Source of the DNA: CAYTTA01 sp964440655 | GTDB lineage: Bacteria > Bacteroidota > Rhodothermia > Balneolales > Balneolaceae | DNA length: 22,429 nucleotides | NCBI GenBank assembly: GCA_964440655.1 | Contig: CAYTTA010000042.1 | Location: 1-22,429, forward strand | Direction: 5' to 3' | In this document: positions 9,257-15,620 of the stretch, in pieces | Layout: the number at the start of each line of letters is the position of its first letter | Position numbering within the stretch: the first letter of the stretch is position 1 | Position numbers and translations under genes: made by a program | Notes under the pieces: model-generated | Database searches by the model: none | Seen by the model: only the letters and a program-made list of their open reading frames with translations | What the model was told of the DNA's origin: nothing

Positions 9257-9289
9257 AGTCTGTAACAAAACCGGAGGGCATGACTCTTT
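9257..9289 (+). promoter_or_regulatory. Candidate ECF-sigma promoter upstream of the lipoprotein pair
   Basis: AGTCTGTAACAA (9257-9268) serves as a -35-like element containing the AAC typical of ECF -35 boxes. TCTTT (9285-9289) begins exactly 17 nt after TGTAACA. The same 12-mer, spacing and TCTTT recur on the minus strand before the anti-sigma-like gene (14139-14171). An 8-bp inverted repeat, AAAGAGTC/GACTCTTT (9253-9260, 9282-9289), brackets the element. A start near 9296 would leave a leader of 60-80 nt. Confidence 0.6.
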
Positions 9290-9357
9290 AGGTTAAGCTA
9301 TGTTGAGATGTTTCAAACCTGAACCAATAAATGGATTCTGGCATGTTTTACGTAGAA

Positions 9358-9564
9358 ATGCTAAAAAAAGGGGTAATGAAGTTTTTGACCATAACCCTTC
9401 TGATAGGCATGGCAGCTGCCTGCAGCTCTGTTACCGACGCCAATGTCGATCTGCCGGCCACCAGCTCGCAGATTTCCGGATCGGACAACGATCCCTGGTA
9501 TGAGTCCAACGGGGACACGATGGATCCGATCATCCCCCGGCCGCCGAACCCGGGTCTCCCCTGA
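9358..9564 (+). CDS. Tiny lipoprotein, copy 1 of an identical pair (68 aa)
   Basis: I know no family for this protein. A lipoprotein signal peptide (MLKKGVMKFLTITLLIGMAAAC, lipobox MAAAC) leads to a 47-residue mature peptide that begins CSSVTDANVDLPATSSQISG. It continues with an acidic, aromatic segment (SDNDPWYESNGDTMDP) and a Pro-rich tail (IIPRPPNPGLP). From the lipobox Cys onward it is residue-for-residue identical to copy 2 downstream. The start is uncertain: ATG 9358 gives a KK-containing n-region, ATG 9376 gives a shorter signal with GGGG only 2 nt away, and 9331 is also in frame. It lies 69 bp after the candidate ECF promoter. It is probably exported, lipidated and membrane-tethered, in the same compartment as the predicted CHAT protease. 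Confidence 0.8.
   Translation: MLKKGVMKFLTITLLIGMAAACSSVTDANVDLPATSSQISGSDNDPWYESNGDTMDPIIPRPPNPGLP
9421..9564 (+). repeat. Direct repeat, copy 1 (mature lipoprotein coding unit)
   Basis: A 144-bp unit from the lipobox Cys codon to the stop codon matches 9695-9838 at 142 positions; 9433-9564 is identical. The two differences (9429, 9432) are synonymous. Similarity stops at the stop codon and fades upstream of the Cys codon. Confidence 0.97.
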
Positions 9565-9594
9565 GACACGGACCGACAGGAATCCCCAACAAGT

Positions 9595-9617
9595 AATACC
9601 CGGCATCTGCCGGTATT
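9595..9617 (+). other. Hairpin between the two lipoprotein genes
   Basis: AATACC-C-GGC pairs with GCC-GGTATT around an ATCT loop with one bulged C. It lies 23 nt before the copy 2 start, just 5' of its AAAGGAA ribosome site, and has no T-run. It could be an RNA processing or stability element rather than a terminator. Confidence 0.4.
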
Positions 9618-9640
9618 ATCCACAAAAAAGGAATAACACC

Positions 9641-9838
9641 ATGAATTCATTCAAATTCTTGCTTGCCGCACTTGTGGTCTCCATGTTTGCCGCGTGCAGC
9701 TCCGTAACCGACGCCAATGTCGATCTGCCGGCCACCAGCTCGCAGATTTCCGGATCGGACAACGATCCCTGGTATGAGTCCAACGGGGACACGATGGATC
9801 CGATCATCCCCCGGCCGCCGAACCCGGGTCTCCCCTGA
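9641..9838 (+). CDS. Tiny lipoprotein, copy 2 of an identical pair (65 aa)
   Basis: A different signal peptide (MNSFKFLLAALVVSMFAAC, lipobox MFAAC) carries the same 47-residue mature sequence as copy 1. AAAGGAA lies 8 nt before the ATG, a much better ribosome site than copy 1 has. The gene follows copy 1 by 76 bp, so one transcript probably makes both. Identical mature parts with divergent leaders suggest gene conversion, or a very recent duplication followed by leader replacement. The mature peptide has no Cys other than the lipidated one, and its charge is mostly acidic. No function can be assigned; a role as substrate, ligand or sensor for the neighbouring CHAT protease is an inference from position and shared compartment. 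Confidence 0.85.
   Translation: MNSFKFLLAALVVSMFAACSSVTDANVDLPATSSQISGSDNDPWYESNGDTMDPIIPRPPNPGLP
9695..9838 (+). repeat. Direct repeat, copy 2 (mature lipoprotein coding unit)
   Basis: Partner of 9421-9564, offset 274 bp, 142 of 144 positions equal, ending exactly at the stop codon. Confidence 0.97.
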
Positions 9839-9855
9839 TTTCACGAGACGCTCCT

Positions 9856-9875
9856 GCCGAAGCGTAAGCTTCGGC
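9856..9875 (+). other. Perfect 8-bp hairpin with GTAA tetraloop after lipoprotein 2
   Basis: GCCGAAGC-GTAA-GCTTCGGC; GTAA fits the stable GNRA loop class. It begins 18 nt after the stop of lipoprotein 2 and is followed only by TTCCG. This suggests a 3'-end stabilising structure or a weak terminator. Confidence 0.5.
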
Positions 9876-9921
9876 TTCCGAAACCCGGACGGCTCCGGCA
9901 AGATCCGGGGTTTCACCCTTC

Positions 9922-9940
9922 CCGGCCGGCCCACGGCCGG
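9922..9940 (+). other. GC-rich hairpin in the lipoprotein-CHAT spacer
   Basis: CCGGCCG-GCCCA-CGGCCGG, a 7-bp perfect stem with a 5-nt loop. It is the second of three stable hairpins in 130 nt. Confidence 0.4.
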
Positions 9941-9952
9941 AAGAGACGGGAC

Positions 9953-9981
9953 TGCCGCCTGCCTGCTCCCGGCAGGCGGCA
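9953..9981 (+). other. Strong 11-bp hairpin in the lipoprotein-CHAT spacer
   Basis: TGCCGCCTGCC pairs perfectly with GGCAGGCGGCA around a 7-nt loop (TGCTCCC). There is no T-run. Together with the two hairpins before it and the T-tract after it, this makes the 201-nt spacer highly structured. Confidence 0.5.
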
Positions 9982-10005
9982 GATTCCGGACAGGCAGAAT
10001 TGATC

Positions 10006-10025
10006 GGAGGCACACTCCTTTTTTT
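10006..10025 (+). terminator. Weak intrinsic terminator or attenuator just before the CHAT gene
   Basis: GGAG-GCACA-CTCC followed at once by seven T, then ACTATTTTTT. The 4-bp stem is short but the T-tract is long. It ends 14 nt before the CHAT start codon and could reduce read-through from the lipoprotein genes into the protease gene. Confidence 0.35.
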
Positions 10026-10039
10026 ACTATTTTTTCCGA

Positions 10040-13000
10040 ATGCCTGTTTTATTTGCCCTTCTTCTGCTCTTTCCTTCTGCACCGGACCAATCCGATCCTC
10101 CGGACCGGGAGATCTCCGACTGGATCGGCCGGATCGAACGCGGAGAGCAGCTGTCCGAAGCCCTCTGGGCAATTTCCCAATACTACCGGGAGTCGGAGAT
10201 CTATCGGGAAAAACTTTTCCGCCAGGCCCGCTCACTGGGAGCCGGATGGCTTGGGCTGCTCGACCGGGACTCTTTTAATCCTCACTCCCTGTACCGGCTC
10301 GCTCTCCATTTTCAGAACGAACACCTCCTTCTCTATCTGCAGCTGTTCCACTTGCCGGAAGACCGCGAAAAAAGAATGGAGTATTTCGATGAATTCTACT
10401 CCCGCTCGCAGGTCACTTCCCTGAAGGAGCTTATCCGTAAAGTCGCCAAAGCGGAACCGATCCGGGCGGAGGAGCTTCCGCGTACCTGGGATTTTTCCCA
10501 TTTTCTGCTGACCTACTACCTGGAGAACCGCTATCCGGACTCCGAAGAGTTCTACTCGGATGTTGTCCCCCTGTTGCTCGAAATGACCGACCAGGCGGTG
10601 GAGAGCCGGCCCGTCCAGCGGGATTATCTTTTTGCGTCTCTGTTCCAGGCCCTCTATATGAGCGACCGATTTCAGGAAATCATCCCCTTTTATGAGATGC
10701 TGACCAACCTGAAACATCTGCCGTCCGTCCGCCTGAAGCGCAATATCTACCAGGCTCTCGATTTCACGCTCTACCGAAGCGGTCTTGTGGAGAGGAGCCT
10801 GGAGATTCAGCGCCTGCACACCATCCCCCTCTCCAGGCTCCTGGGCGACCGTGAAGGGCTCAGTGCCATTCTGGCCACGCATGGTGGCTATCTCTTTCTG
10901 CTCGGGCGTTATCCGGAGGCCAAGGCAACCTTCCAGACCGCCCTTTCCGACAGCTCCCATCTTACTCCCTACAACCGGACACTGCTTCTCAACAACCTGA
11001 GCCTTGTCTATTATAAACTGGGGGAGATGCACCGCTATGTAGAGACCCAGATGCAGGCACTGGATCATGCTGTGGAAAGGAGCGATTACGGGCACCAGCT
11101 CCGGATCTACCGAAACCTTCACATCTATTTCCGGGAAACCGGAAACCGGGAACTTGCACTTCAATATATGGAGAGGGCGGTGGAGCTGGCTGAAGAGAGC
11201 GGTACGGAGAACGATCTCGCCTCTCTTCTCATCTCCAGGGCGGTATTCCATGACCGTTACCTTTCGCAGCCGGATCAGGCTCTCTCCTATCTTCAGGAGG
11301 CGGAAGAGCTCCTGGAAAGCACCACCGATTACCGGCTTCAGGTCCGGATTCTCTCCGAACGGGCTGAACTGTTACGCTCACGCGGAGCTCTGGATCGGAG
11401 CCGGGAAATCTACAGGCAGGTCTATTCCATCGGAGCGCTCAACAACAACAGCCCGATGCTCCTGGAGGCTCTGGTCAACATGGCCTCCGTGGAGCTGGAG
11501 ATCGGCGGGATTCAGAAGGCAGAGGAGTACCTGGATGAGTTCTCGGACCATCCGGAAGCATCCAACGCCGACTTCCCTCTGCTGGTCGATGCCCACAGGA
11601 TCCGAGCGGAGATCGCCTTCCGTCGGGGCCGTATGGACCAGGCCGAAGAACTCCTCTCCCTCACCTTTCATCAGGTACTTGAACGCACCGAGAATACGAC
11701 CGATGTCGAAGCCGGATATTGGCATGTAGAGAGGGAGTACCTCCGCCTTTTCGAACTGTATGCCAGACTTCTCGCTGCACAGGACCGACTCACCGATCTG
11801 GTCGGTCTGCTCGACCAGCTCAAGACCATCAACGACGCCTCTCTCTTCGACAATCCGCTGATCCAGGCGGGCCGGATGAGCGACGAGGAGCTGGCGGAAA
11901 GCCGCTCTATCCGCCATGAGCTCGATCAGCAGAGGAAACGGCTCCTGACCGCCTCGGCCGGAGAACGGATCGACATACAGAACCAGATCTCCATGCTCAC
12001 CGCACGGAAAAACCTTCTCACCCGCAGCTCCTTCTCCCTTTCCCACTATCGTCCGCTCAATATCCGCACCATTCAGGCACACCTCGCCCCTCACGAGATG
12101 ATTCTGCACACCACCCGGATTATGGACCATTTCTACCTGATAATGATCGACTCCCGTTCGCAGCGGATGATGGTCCGACCGCTGGGCGGACATCAGGAGG
12201 GGATGTTCAAAAGGGCGATCCGGGGTCTCTCCTCCGGACGGACCAATCTCGATCATCTCTATGAAGTCTATTGCTGGCTGGGGCTCGGGGAGATTCCGGA
12301 GCGGATCACTTCCCTCACCGTCATCCCCGACAGCTACCTCTTCCAGCTCCCTCTGGATGTTCTTCCCGTCTCGCCTCCCCCCTCCCCCCAGAGCTACGGG
12401 GCAGCCACCTATCTGATTGAAAAGATGGAGCTGCGTTATCTCAACAGCCTGCAGGACCTCTTCAGCCGAGAACCGGTCCGCTCCTACCGATATGATTTTG
12501 CAGGGATCGGAATCTCCTCCTTTCCTTCCGATGAGAGCGAACCCCTCGTGCCCCTTCCGTCAGCTCCGCGTGAGATCCGGAACATCATCCATGAACTGAG
12601 CCGGACAGGCTCCAAAAAAGCCCATCTGGAGGAAGAGGGTACTCCGGAGGCTTTCAGCCGGAGTGCTTCCGATTCACGGATCCTCCATCTGGCCTCGCAC
12701 AGCCGGATATCAGGCAACGATCCGCTGTTTTCCACCCTCTATCTCGCCCCGGGAGAGAATGAGAATCCGGAAGACCCGGGAGCGGGACGAATCTATGCCT
12801 GGCAGCTTTTCGAGATGGATATGACCAACGAACTTGTCATGCTCAACTCCTGCGATTCCGGTTCGGGCGAATACTTCATGGGATCGGGCATCATGGGGAT
12901 CAGCCGCGCCCTTCGCTATGCCGGAGCCCGTAGTCTGGTTCTCAACTCCTGGGCGGTCAACGATCAGTTCGCCTCCGATTTTGCGGTCCGGTTCTATAGA

Positions 13001-13249
13001 GGTCTGAACCGTGGTTATACCAAATCCCGCTCTCTGAGGCAGGCGAAGATCGATTTCCTGAAAAACAAGAATGCCAATCCCCACTACTGGGGATCCTACA
13101 TGCTGAACGGTTCAAACGATCCCGTTGTAGAAAAAAGGGGCGAAAAGGGAATCCATGCCGCTCTGGTGGCACTCTTCATGATTCTTCTGGTGATCAGCCG
13201 TTACCGCCTGCGCGGGGGACACCACCCTATTTGTCCGCAAGGGCGGTGA
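10040..13249 (+). CDS. TPR-CHAT caspase-like protease, predicted exported and membrane-anchored, 1069 aa
   Basis: CHAT domains are caspase-family cysteine peptidases. Here the C-terminal CHAT domain (about residues 680-1035) holds both catalytic residues: His887 in ILHLASHSR and Cys938 in MLNSCDSGSGEYF. The usual closing motif ARSLVLNSWAVNDQFASDF and HYWGSYMLNGSND follow. Residues 60-570 are helical repeats of TPR type (for example AILATHGGYLFLLGRYPEAK, then TLLLNNLSLVYYKLGEMHRY). A charged coiled-coil-like linker follows near 615-660. The N-terminus (MPVLFALLLLFPSA) looks like a short signal sequence without basic residues. Residues 1038-1053 (IHAALVALFMILLVIS) form a transmembrane segment followed by RYRLR, so TPR and CHAT should face the periplasm. 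The ATG lacks a good ribosome site, but a TGA at 10001 bars longer forms. The 3' end overlaps the convergent gene by 23 bp. Confidence 0.92.
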   Translation: MPVLFALLLLFPSAPDQSDPPDREISDWIGRIERGEQLSEALWAISQYYRESEIYREKLFRQARSLGAGWLGLLDRDSFNPHSLYRLALHFQNEHLLLYLQLFHLPEDREKRMEYFDEFYSRSQVTSLKELIRKVAKAEPIRAEELPRTWDFSHFLLTYYLENRYPDSEEFYSDVVPLLLEMTDQAVESRPVQRDYLFASLFQALYMSDRFQEIIPFYEMLTNLKHLPSVRLKRNIYQALDFTLYRSGLVERSLEIQRLHTIPLSRLLGDREGLSAILATHGGYLFLLGRYPEAKATFQTALSDSSHLTPYNRTLLLNNLSLVYYKLGEMHRYVETQMQALDHAVERSDYGHQLRIYRNLHIYFRETGNRELALQYMERAVELAEESGTENDLASLLISRAVFHDRYLSQPDQALSYLQEAEELLESTTDYRLQVRILSERAELLRSRGALDRSREIYRQVYSIGALNNNSPMLLEALVNMASVELEIGGIQKAEEYLDEFSDHPEASNADFPLLVDAHRIRAEIAFRRGRMDQAEELLSLTFHQVLERTENTTDVEAGYWHVEREYLRLFELYARLLAAQDRLTDLVGLLDQLKTINDASLFDNPLIQAGRMSDEELAESRSIRHELDQQRKRLLTASAGERIDIQNQISMLTARKNLLTRSSFSLSHYRPLNIRTIQAHLAPHEMILHTTRIMDHFYLIMIDSRSQRMMVRPLGGHQEGMFKRAIRGLSSGRTNLDHLYEVYCWLGLGEIPERITSLTVIPDSYLFQLPLDVLPVSPPPSPQSYGAATYLIEKMELRYLNSLQDLFSREPVRSYRYDFAGIGISSFPSDESEPLVPLPSAPREIRNIIHELSRTGSKKAHLEEEGTPEAFSRSASDSRILHLASHSRISGNDPLFSTLYLAPGENENPEDPGAGRIYAWQLFEMDMTNELVMLNSCDSGSGEYFMGSGIMGISRALRYAGARSLVLNSWAVNDQFASDFAVRFYRGLNRGYTKSRSLRQAKIDFLKNKNANPHYWGSYMLNGSNDPVVEKRGEKGIHAALVALFMILLVISRYRLRGGHHPICPQGR

Positions 13250-13967
13250 GATAGCTCCAGGCAATCCGGCTGTAGGCTCCGTCCAGATTGTAGGCGTTCT
13301 GAAACGCCTCCCTCGCCAGCTCCAGATTGTTCAGCTGAAACCAGCTGTTGCCCAGATACCACCAGGCCCGCTCCCGCAACAGCGGGTCGCTGCCTTCGAT
13401 TCCTGCTGCCTCTGAGAAGAAGCCGGCCGCTTCACGGAAGCGGGAGGCGTTGTAAAGAATGGAACCGCCATGAATATAGAGCTGGACCTGCTCATCGGGA
13501 TGTTCTGTCCGCCTGATCTCCTCTTCAATCACCCGTACCGCTGCCAGCGTCTCTCCCTCATTGGCCAGAACAATCGCCTGACGCACGACTCCTTCCAGCC
13601 GGGTCGGATCTGCAGATCCGGCGGAAGAGCGGTAGTAGTCCAATTCGATCGAGGCAACCGGAGAGAGTGAAACCCCGTCTCCCGTGGGGGCATAGAGATA
13701 GAAGAGTCCCGCAATGATGAGAACGGCAGCAGCCGCAAAGGACCAGCGCAGCCGTATTACGGAACCGCCGGAACCTCTCTCCATCTTCCTGCGCTCTTCA
13801 TCCAGAGAGATCTGCCGGATTGCAGCGATCGTCTTCAGGTAATCAAGCGCTCCGTCAACCTGTATCATCTCGGTCCAGAGTTCATCAATCTGTGATTCGG
13901 TCAACCTGCCGTTCACATAAAGATGCATCTTTCTCTCCAGTTCCGGGTGTATGGTCAGTCTCTTCAT
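13227..13967 (-). CDS. Single-pass membrane protein with C-terminal TPR domain, anti-sigma-like, 246 aa
   Basis: The layout matches membrane anti-sigma factors. There is a cytoplasmic N-terminal helical segment (HPELERKMHLYVNGRLTESQ, then ELWTEMIQVDGALDYL) and basic IRLRW, then one transmembrane helix at about 75-93 (SFAAAAVLIIAGLFYLYAP). A periplasmic domain at about 125-240 has TPR-like repeats (HPDEQVQLYIHGGSILYNAS, then LLRERAWWYLGNSWFQLNNL). The zinc-binding HxxxCxxC of the ZAS class is absent, so any sigma contact would be zinc-free. It converges on the CHAT gene, with 23 bp of overlap, and carries upstream the same promoter-like motif as the lipoprotein genes. The GAAG before the ATG is a weak ribosome site. 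That it inhibits the sigma factor at 8428-9015 is inferred, not shown. Confidence 0.75.
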   Translation of the reverse strand: MKRLTIHPELERKMHLYVNGRLTESQIDELWTEMIQVDGALDYLKTIAAIRQISLDEERRKMERGSGGSVIRLRWSFAAAAVLIIAGLFYLYAPTGDGVSLSPVASIELDYYRSSAGSADPTRLEGVVRQAIVLANEGETLAAVRVIEEEIRRTEHPDEQVQLYIHGGSILYNASRFREAAGFFSEAAGIEGSDPLLRERAWWYLGNSWFQLNNLELAREAFQNAYNLDGAYSRIAWSYLTALADK

Positions 13968-14060
13968 CTTCGCTTCACCATTTATAATCAGGTCGGGATG
14001 GATATTTCAGATGGATGATCATGAGATCGGGATGACCGGTTGTGCCCCCCTGCCAAGGCA

Positions 14061-14070
14061 TGTTACAGAC
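14061..14070 (-). promoter_or_regulatory. Second GTCTGTAACA element upstream of the anti-sigma-like gene
   Basis: It is an exact 10-mer match to the -35-like core of the other two sites, but TCTTT is not found 17 nt downstream. It sits 94 bp from the start codon. It may be an alternative -35, a diverged promoter, or a regulator half-site. Confidence 0.4.
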
Positions 14071-14135
14071 CGGCCGGAATGCCATCCTGCGCCCCTGGTT
14101 TTCTGCGGTTCATTCCCTTCTCAGTTATCGTCTGA

Positions 14136-14150
14136 TAGAAAGACTTTCTA
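14136..14150. promoter_or_regulatory. 15-bp palindrome TAGAAAG-A-CTTTCTA over the -10-like region
   Basis: Seven-bp perfect arms with a single central base. It coincides with the TCTTT of the candidate promoter on the minus strand, a position where a bound dimer would block transcription. Confidence 0.4.
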
Positions 14151-14171
14151 ACGGGAGGATTGTTACAGACT
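14139..14171 (-). promoter_or_regulatory. Candidate ECF-sigma promoter upstream of the anti-sigma-like gene
   Basis: On the minus strand AGTCTGTAACAA (14160-14171) is followed by TCTTT (14139-14143), 17 nt after TGTAACA. This is the same 12-mer, spacing and downstream pentamer as at 9257-9289. The leader to the start codon would be about 160 nt. Confidence 0.6.
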
Positions 14172-14317
14172 ATTCCATTAACTTTTCCTAATTTTTTCGG
14201 CCACAGAGGTGGCCTGGCGAGATTCCGGGTCCAACCTTTCCAATCTTTCGGAAACCTCTTCCCGAGAAATTTTCCGGATCGATATACCGGCTTCTATCAA
14301 CTGTCCTTAAGAAACGA

Positions 14318-15508
14318 ATGATCTTCCCATTTTCATCCATGCGCAACTTTCAGACGGAACCATGGGTACCCCGAATCCGCTCCTCCCTGCTCTCTCTCAC
14401 TCTTTTTCTGATATTTGCGGTGAACGGATGTGCCGGTACGGTGGACCCTCTTCTGCCGGATGATCCGCCGCTGGAGGAGAAGATCGGCCAGATGCTGATG
14501 ATCGGTTTCCGGGGACTTGCCGTCGATGAGAGCCCGCACATCGTCCGGGACCTGAAAGAGTACCATCTGGGCGGTGTCGTCCTGTTCGATTATGATGTTC
14601 CTTCCCGAACGCCGGTACGAAATGTCGATTCTCCCGGGCAGGTTGGAGAACTGGTTGCCGCATTGAAGTCTCATGCATCCTACCCGCTGCTGGTTGCGAT
14701 CGACCAGGAGGGTGGTAGAGTGAACCGCCTGAAGGAGAGGTTCGGATTTCCCCCCACACTCTCCGCCGGGTATCTGGGAGAGACCGATCATCCCGATACC
14801 ACCCGCTTCCACGCAGAACGGACCGCGAGGATGTTGTCCGAACTCGGCATCAATCTCAATTTCGCACCGGTGGTGGATCTGAATCTCAATCCGGACAATC
14901 CGATAATCGGCGGGATTGACCGCAGTTTTTCGGCCGATCCGCACCAAGTAGTCCGCCATGCCCGGATTTTCAGCGAGGCACACAGGAGAGCCGGAGTCCG
15001 CTCCACCCTGAAACATTTCCCCGGCCACGGAAGCTCGGAGGATGACTCCCATCTGGGCATGGTAGACGTGACCGGACTCTGGTCGGAGTCCGAACTGATC
15101 CCCTACCGGGAATTGATCCGCAACGGAGACGCGGAGCTGATCATGACCGCCCACATTTTCAATCAGAAACTGGATGAAGATCACCCGGCAACCCTCTCCC
15201 GCAAGGTGATCACCGGCATCCTCCGTGAAGAGCTCGGGTTTGACGGCGTGGTTGTCTCCGACGACATGCAGATGGATGCTGTCCGCTCCTACTACGGAGT
15301 GGAGAAAGCGATCGAACTGGCCATCCAGGCGGGGGTCGATATCATTGTTTTCGGCAACAACTCCGTCTACGACGAAGAGATCGTCCCGAAAGCCCATGAA
15401 ATCATCAGCCGATTGGTGCAGGAAGGGAAGATTACCAGGGAGCGGATCGATGAGTCATGGAAAAGAATCCGGGGTCTGAAACTCGCTCTGGAAGAGGAGA
15501 AAGGGTGA
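14318..15508 (+). CDS. Lipoprotein glycoside hydrolase family 3 beta-N-acetylhexosaminidase (NagZ-type), 396 aa
   Basis: The family releases N-acetylglucosamine from peptidoglycan fragments or other GlcNAc glycosides. The core has IGQMLMIGFRG, LLVAIDQEGGRVNRL, FAPVVDLNLNPDNPIIGG, the NagZ Asp-His loop KHFPGHG-SSED-DSH (residues 232-245, Asp243 and His245) and the nucleophile region VVVSDDMQMD (Asp315/316). The N-terminus is a lipoprotein signal: basic PRIRSS, hydrophobic LLSLTLFLIF, lipobox VNGC at Cys38. It is therefore membrane-anchored, unlike cytosolic E. coli NagZ. ATG 14318 is taken as the start; ATG 14339 is also possible. It is divergent from the anti-sigma-like gene. A terminator at 15548-15570 follows. 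Confidence 0.92.
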   Translation: MIFPFSSMRNFQTEPWVPRIRSSLLSLTLFLIFAVNGCAGTVDPLLPDDPPLEEKIGQMLMIGFRGLAVDESPHIVRDLKEYHLGGVVLFDYDVPSRTPVRNVDSPGQVGELVAALKSHASYPLLVAIDQEGGRVNRLKERFGFPPTLSAGYLGETDHPDTTRFHAERTARMLSELGINLNFAPVVDLNLNPDNPIIGGIDRSFSADPHQVVRHARIFSEAHRRAGVRSTLKHFPGHGSSEDDSHLGMVDVTGLWSESELIPYRELIRNGDAELIMTAHIFNQKLDEDHPATLSRKVITGILREELGFDGVVVSDDMQMDAVRSYYGVEKAIELAIQAGVDIIVFGNNSVYDEEIVPKAHEIISRLVQEGKITRERIDESWKRIRGLKLALEEEKG

Positions 15509-15547
15509 GTTGTAACGGAATCTAAAAAAATGTAAAAAAGATGTACA

Positions 15548-15570
15548 CGGGCCGTTGCAGCCCGATTTTT
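15548..15570 (+). terminator. Intrinsic terminator after the NagZ-type gene
   Basis: CGGGC-CGTTGCA-GCCCG followed by ATTTTT. The stem is short (5 bp, GC-rich) but the T-run is directly adjacent, and it sits 40 bp past the stop, before the next gene. Confidence 0.6.
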
Positions 15571-15620
15571 CCCCGGGGTTTGGGTAGGTTGGGATTTGGG
15601 AGCTCCCGAATCTCCGGCCC

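Larger units (their letters stand above)
9016..9357. other. Divergent regulatory spacer between sigma gene and lipoprotein 1
   Basis: About 340 bp without a convincing gene. It holds a pyrimidine-rich tract (about 9128-9161; purine-rich on the minus strand and so resembling repeated ribosome-binding sequence), a dyad GATTAC-AAA-GTAATC (9230-9244), and the candidate ECF promoter at 9257-9289. The left part may be the 5' end of a longer sigma reading frame. Confidence 0.6.
13968..14317. other. Divergent regulatory spacer upstream of the anti-sigma-like gene and nagZ-like gene
   Basis: 350 bp without a gene. It contains two copies of TGTTACAGAC (complement of GTCTGTAACA) exactly 100 bp apart, at 14061 and 14161. 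It also has a 15-bp palindrome at 14136-14150 and an AT-rich stretch around 14170-14200. No small reading frame here looks real. Confidence 0.6.

Noticed and set aside
8428..13967. Type III-E CRISPR (Craspase) locus, suggested by TPR-CHAT plus sigma factor
   Set aside because: No repeat-spacer array, gRAMP, Cas1 or Csx30-like gene is visible, and this CHAT protein is predicted to be exported. Only the CHAT-sigma analogy remains.
15511..15540. TGTAAC upstream of the TonB-dependent receptor as a further ECF promoter
   Set aside because: It matches only 6 bp of the motif, lacks the GTC before it and has no TCTTT at 17 nt.
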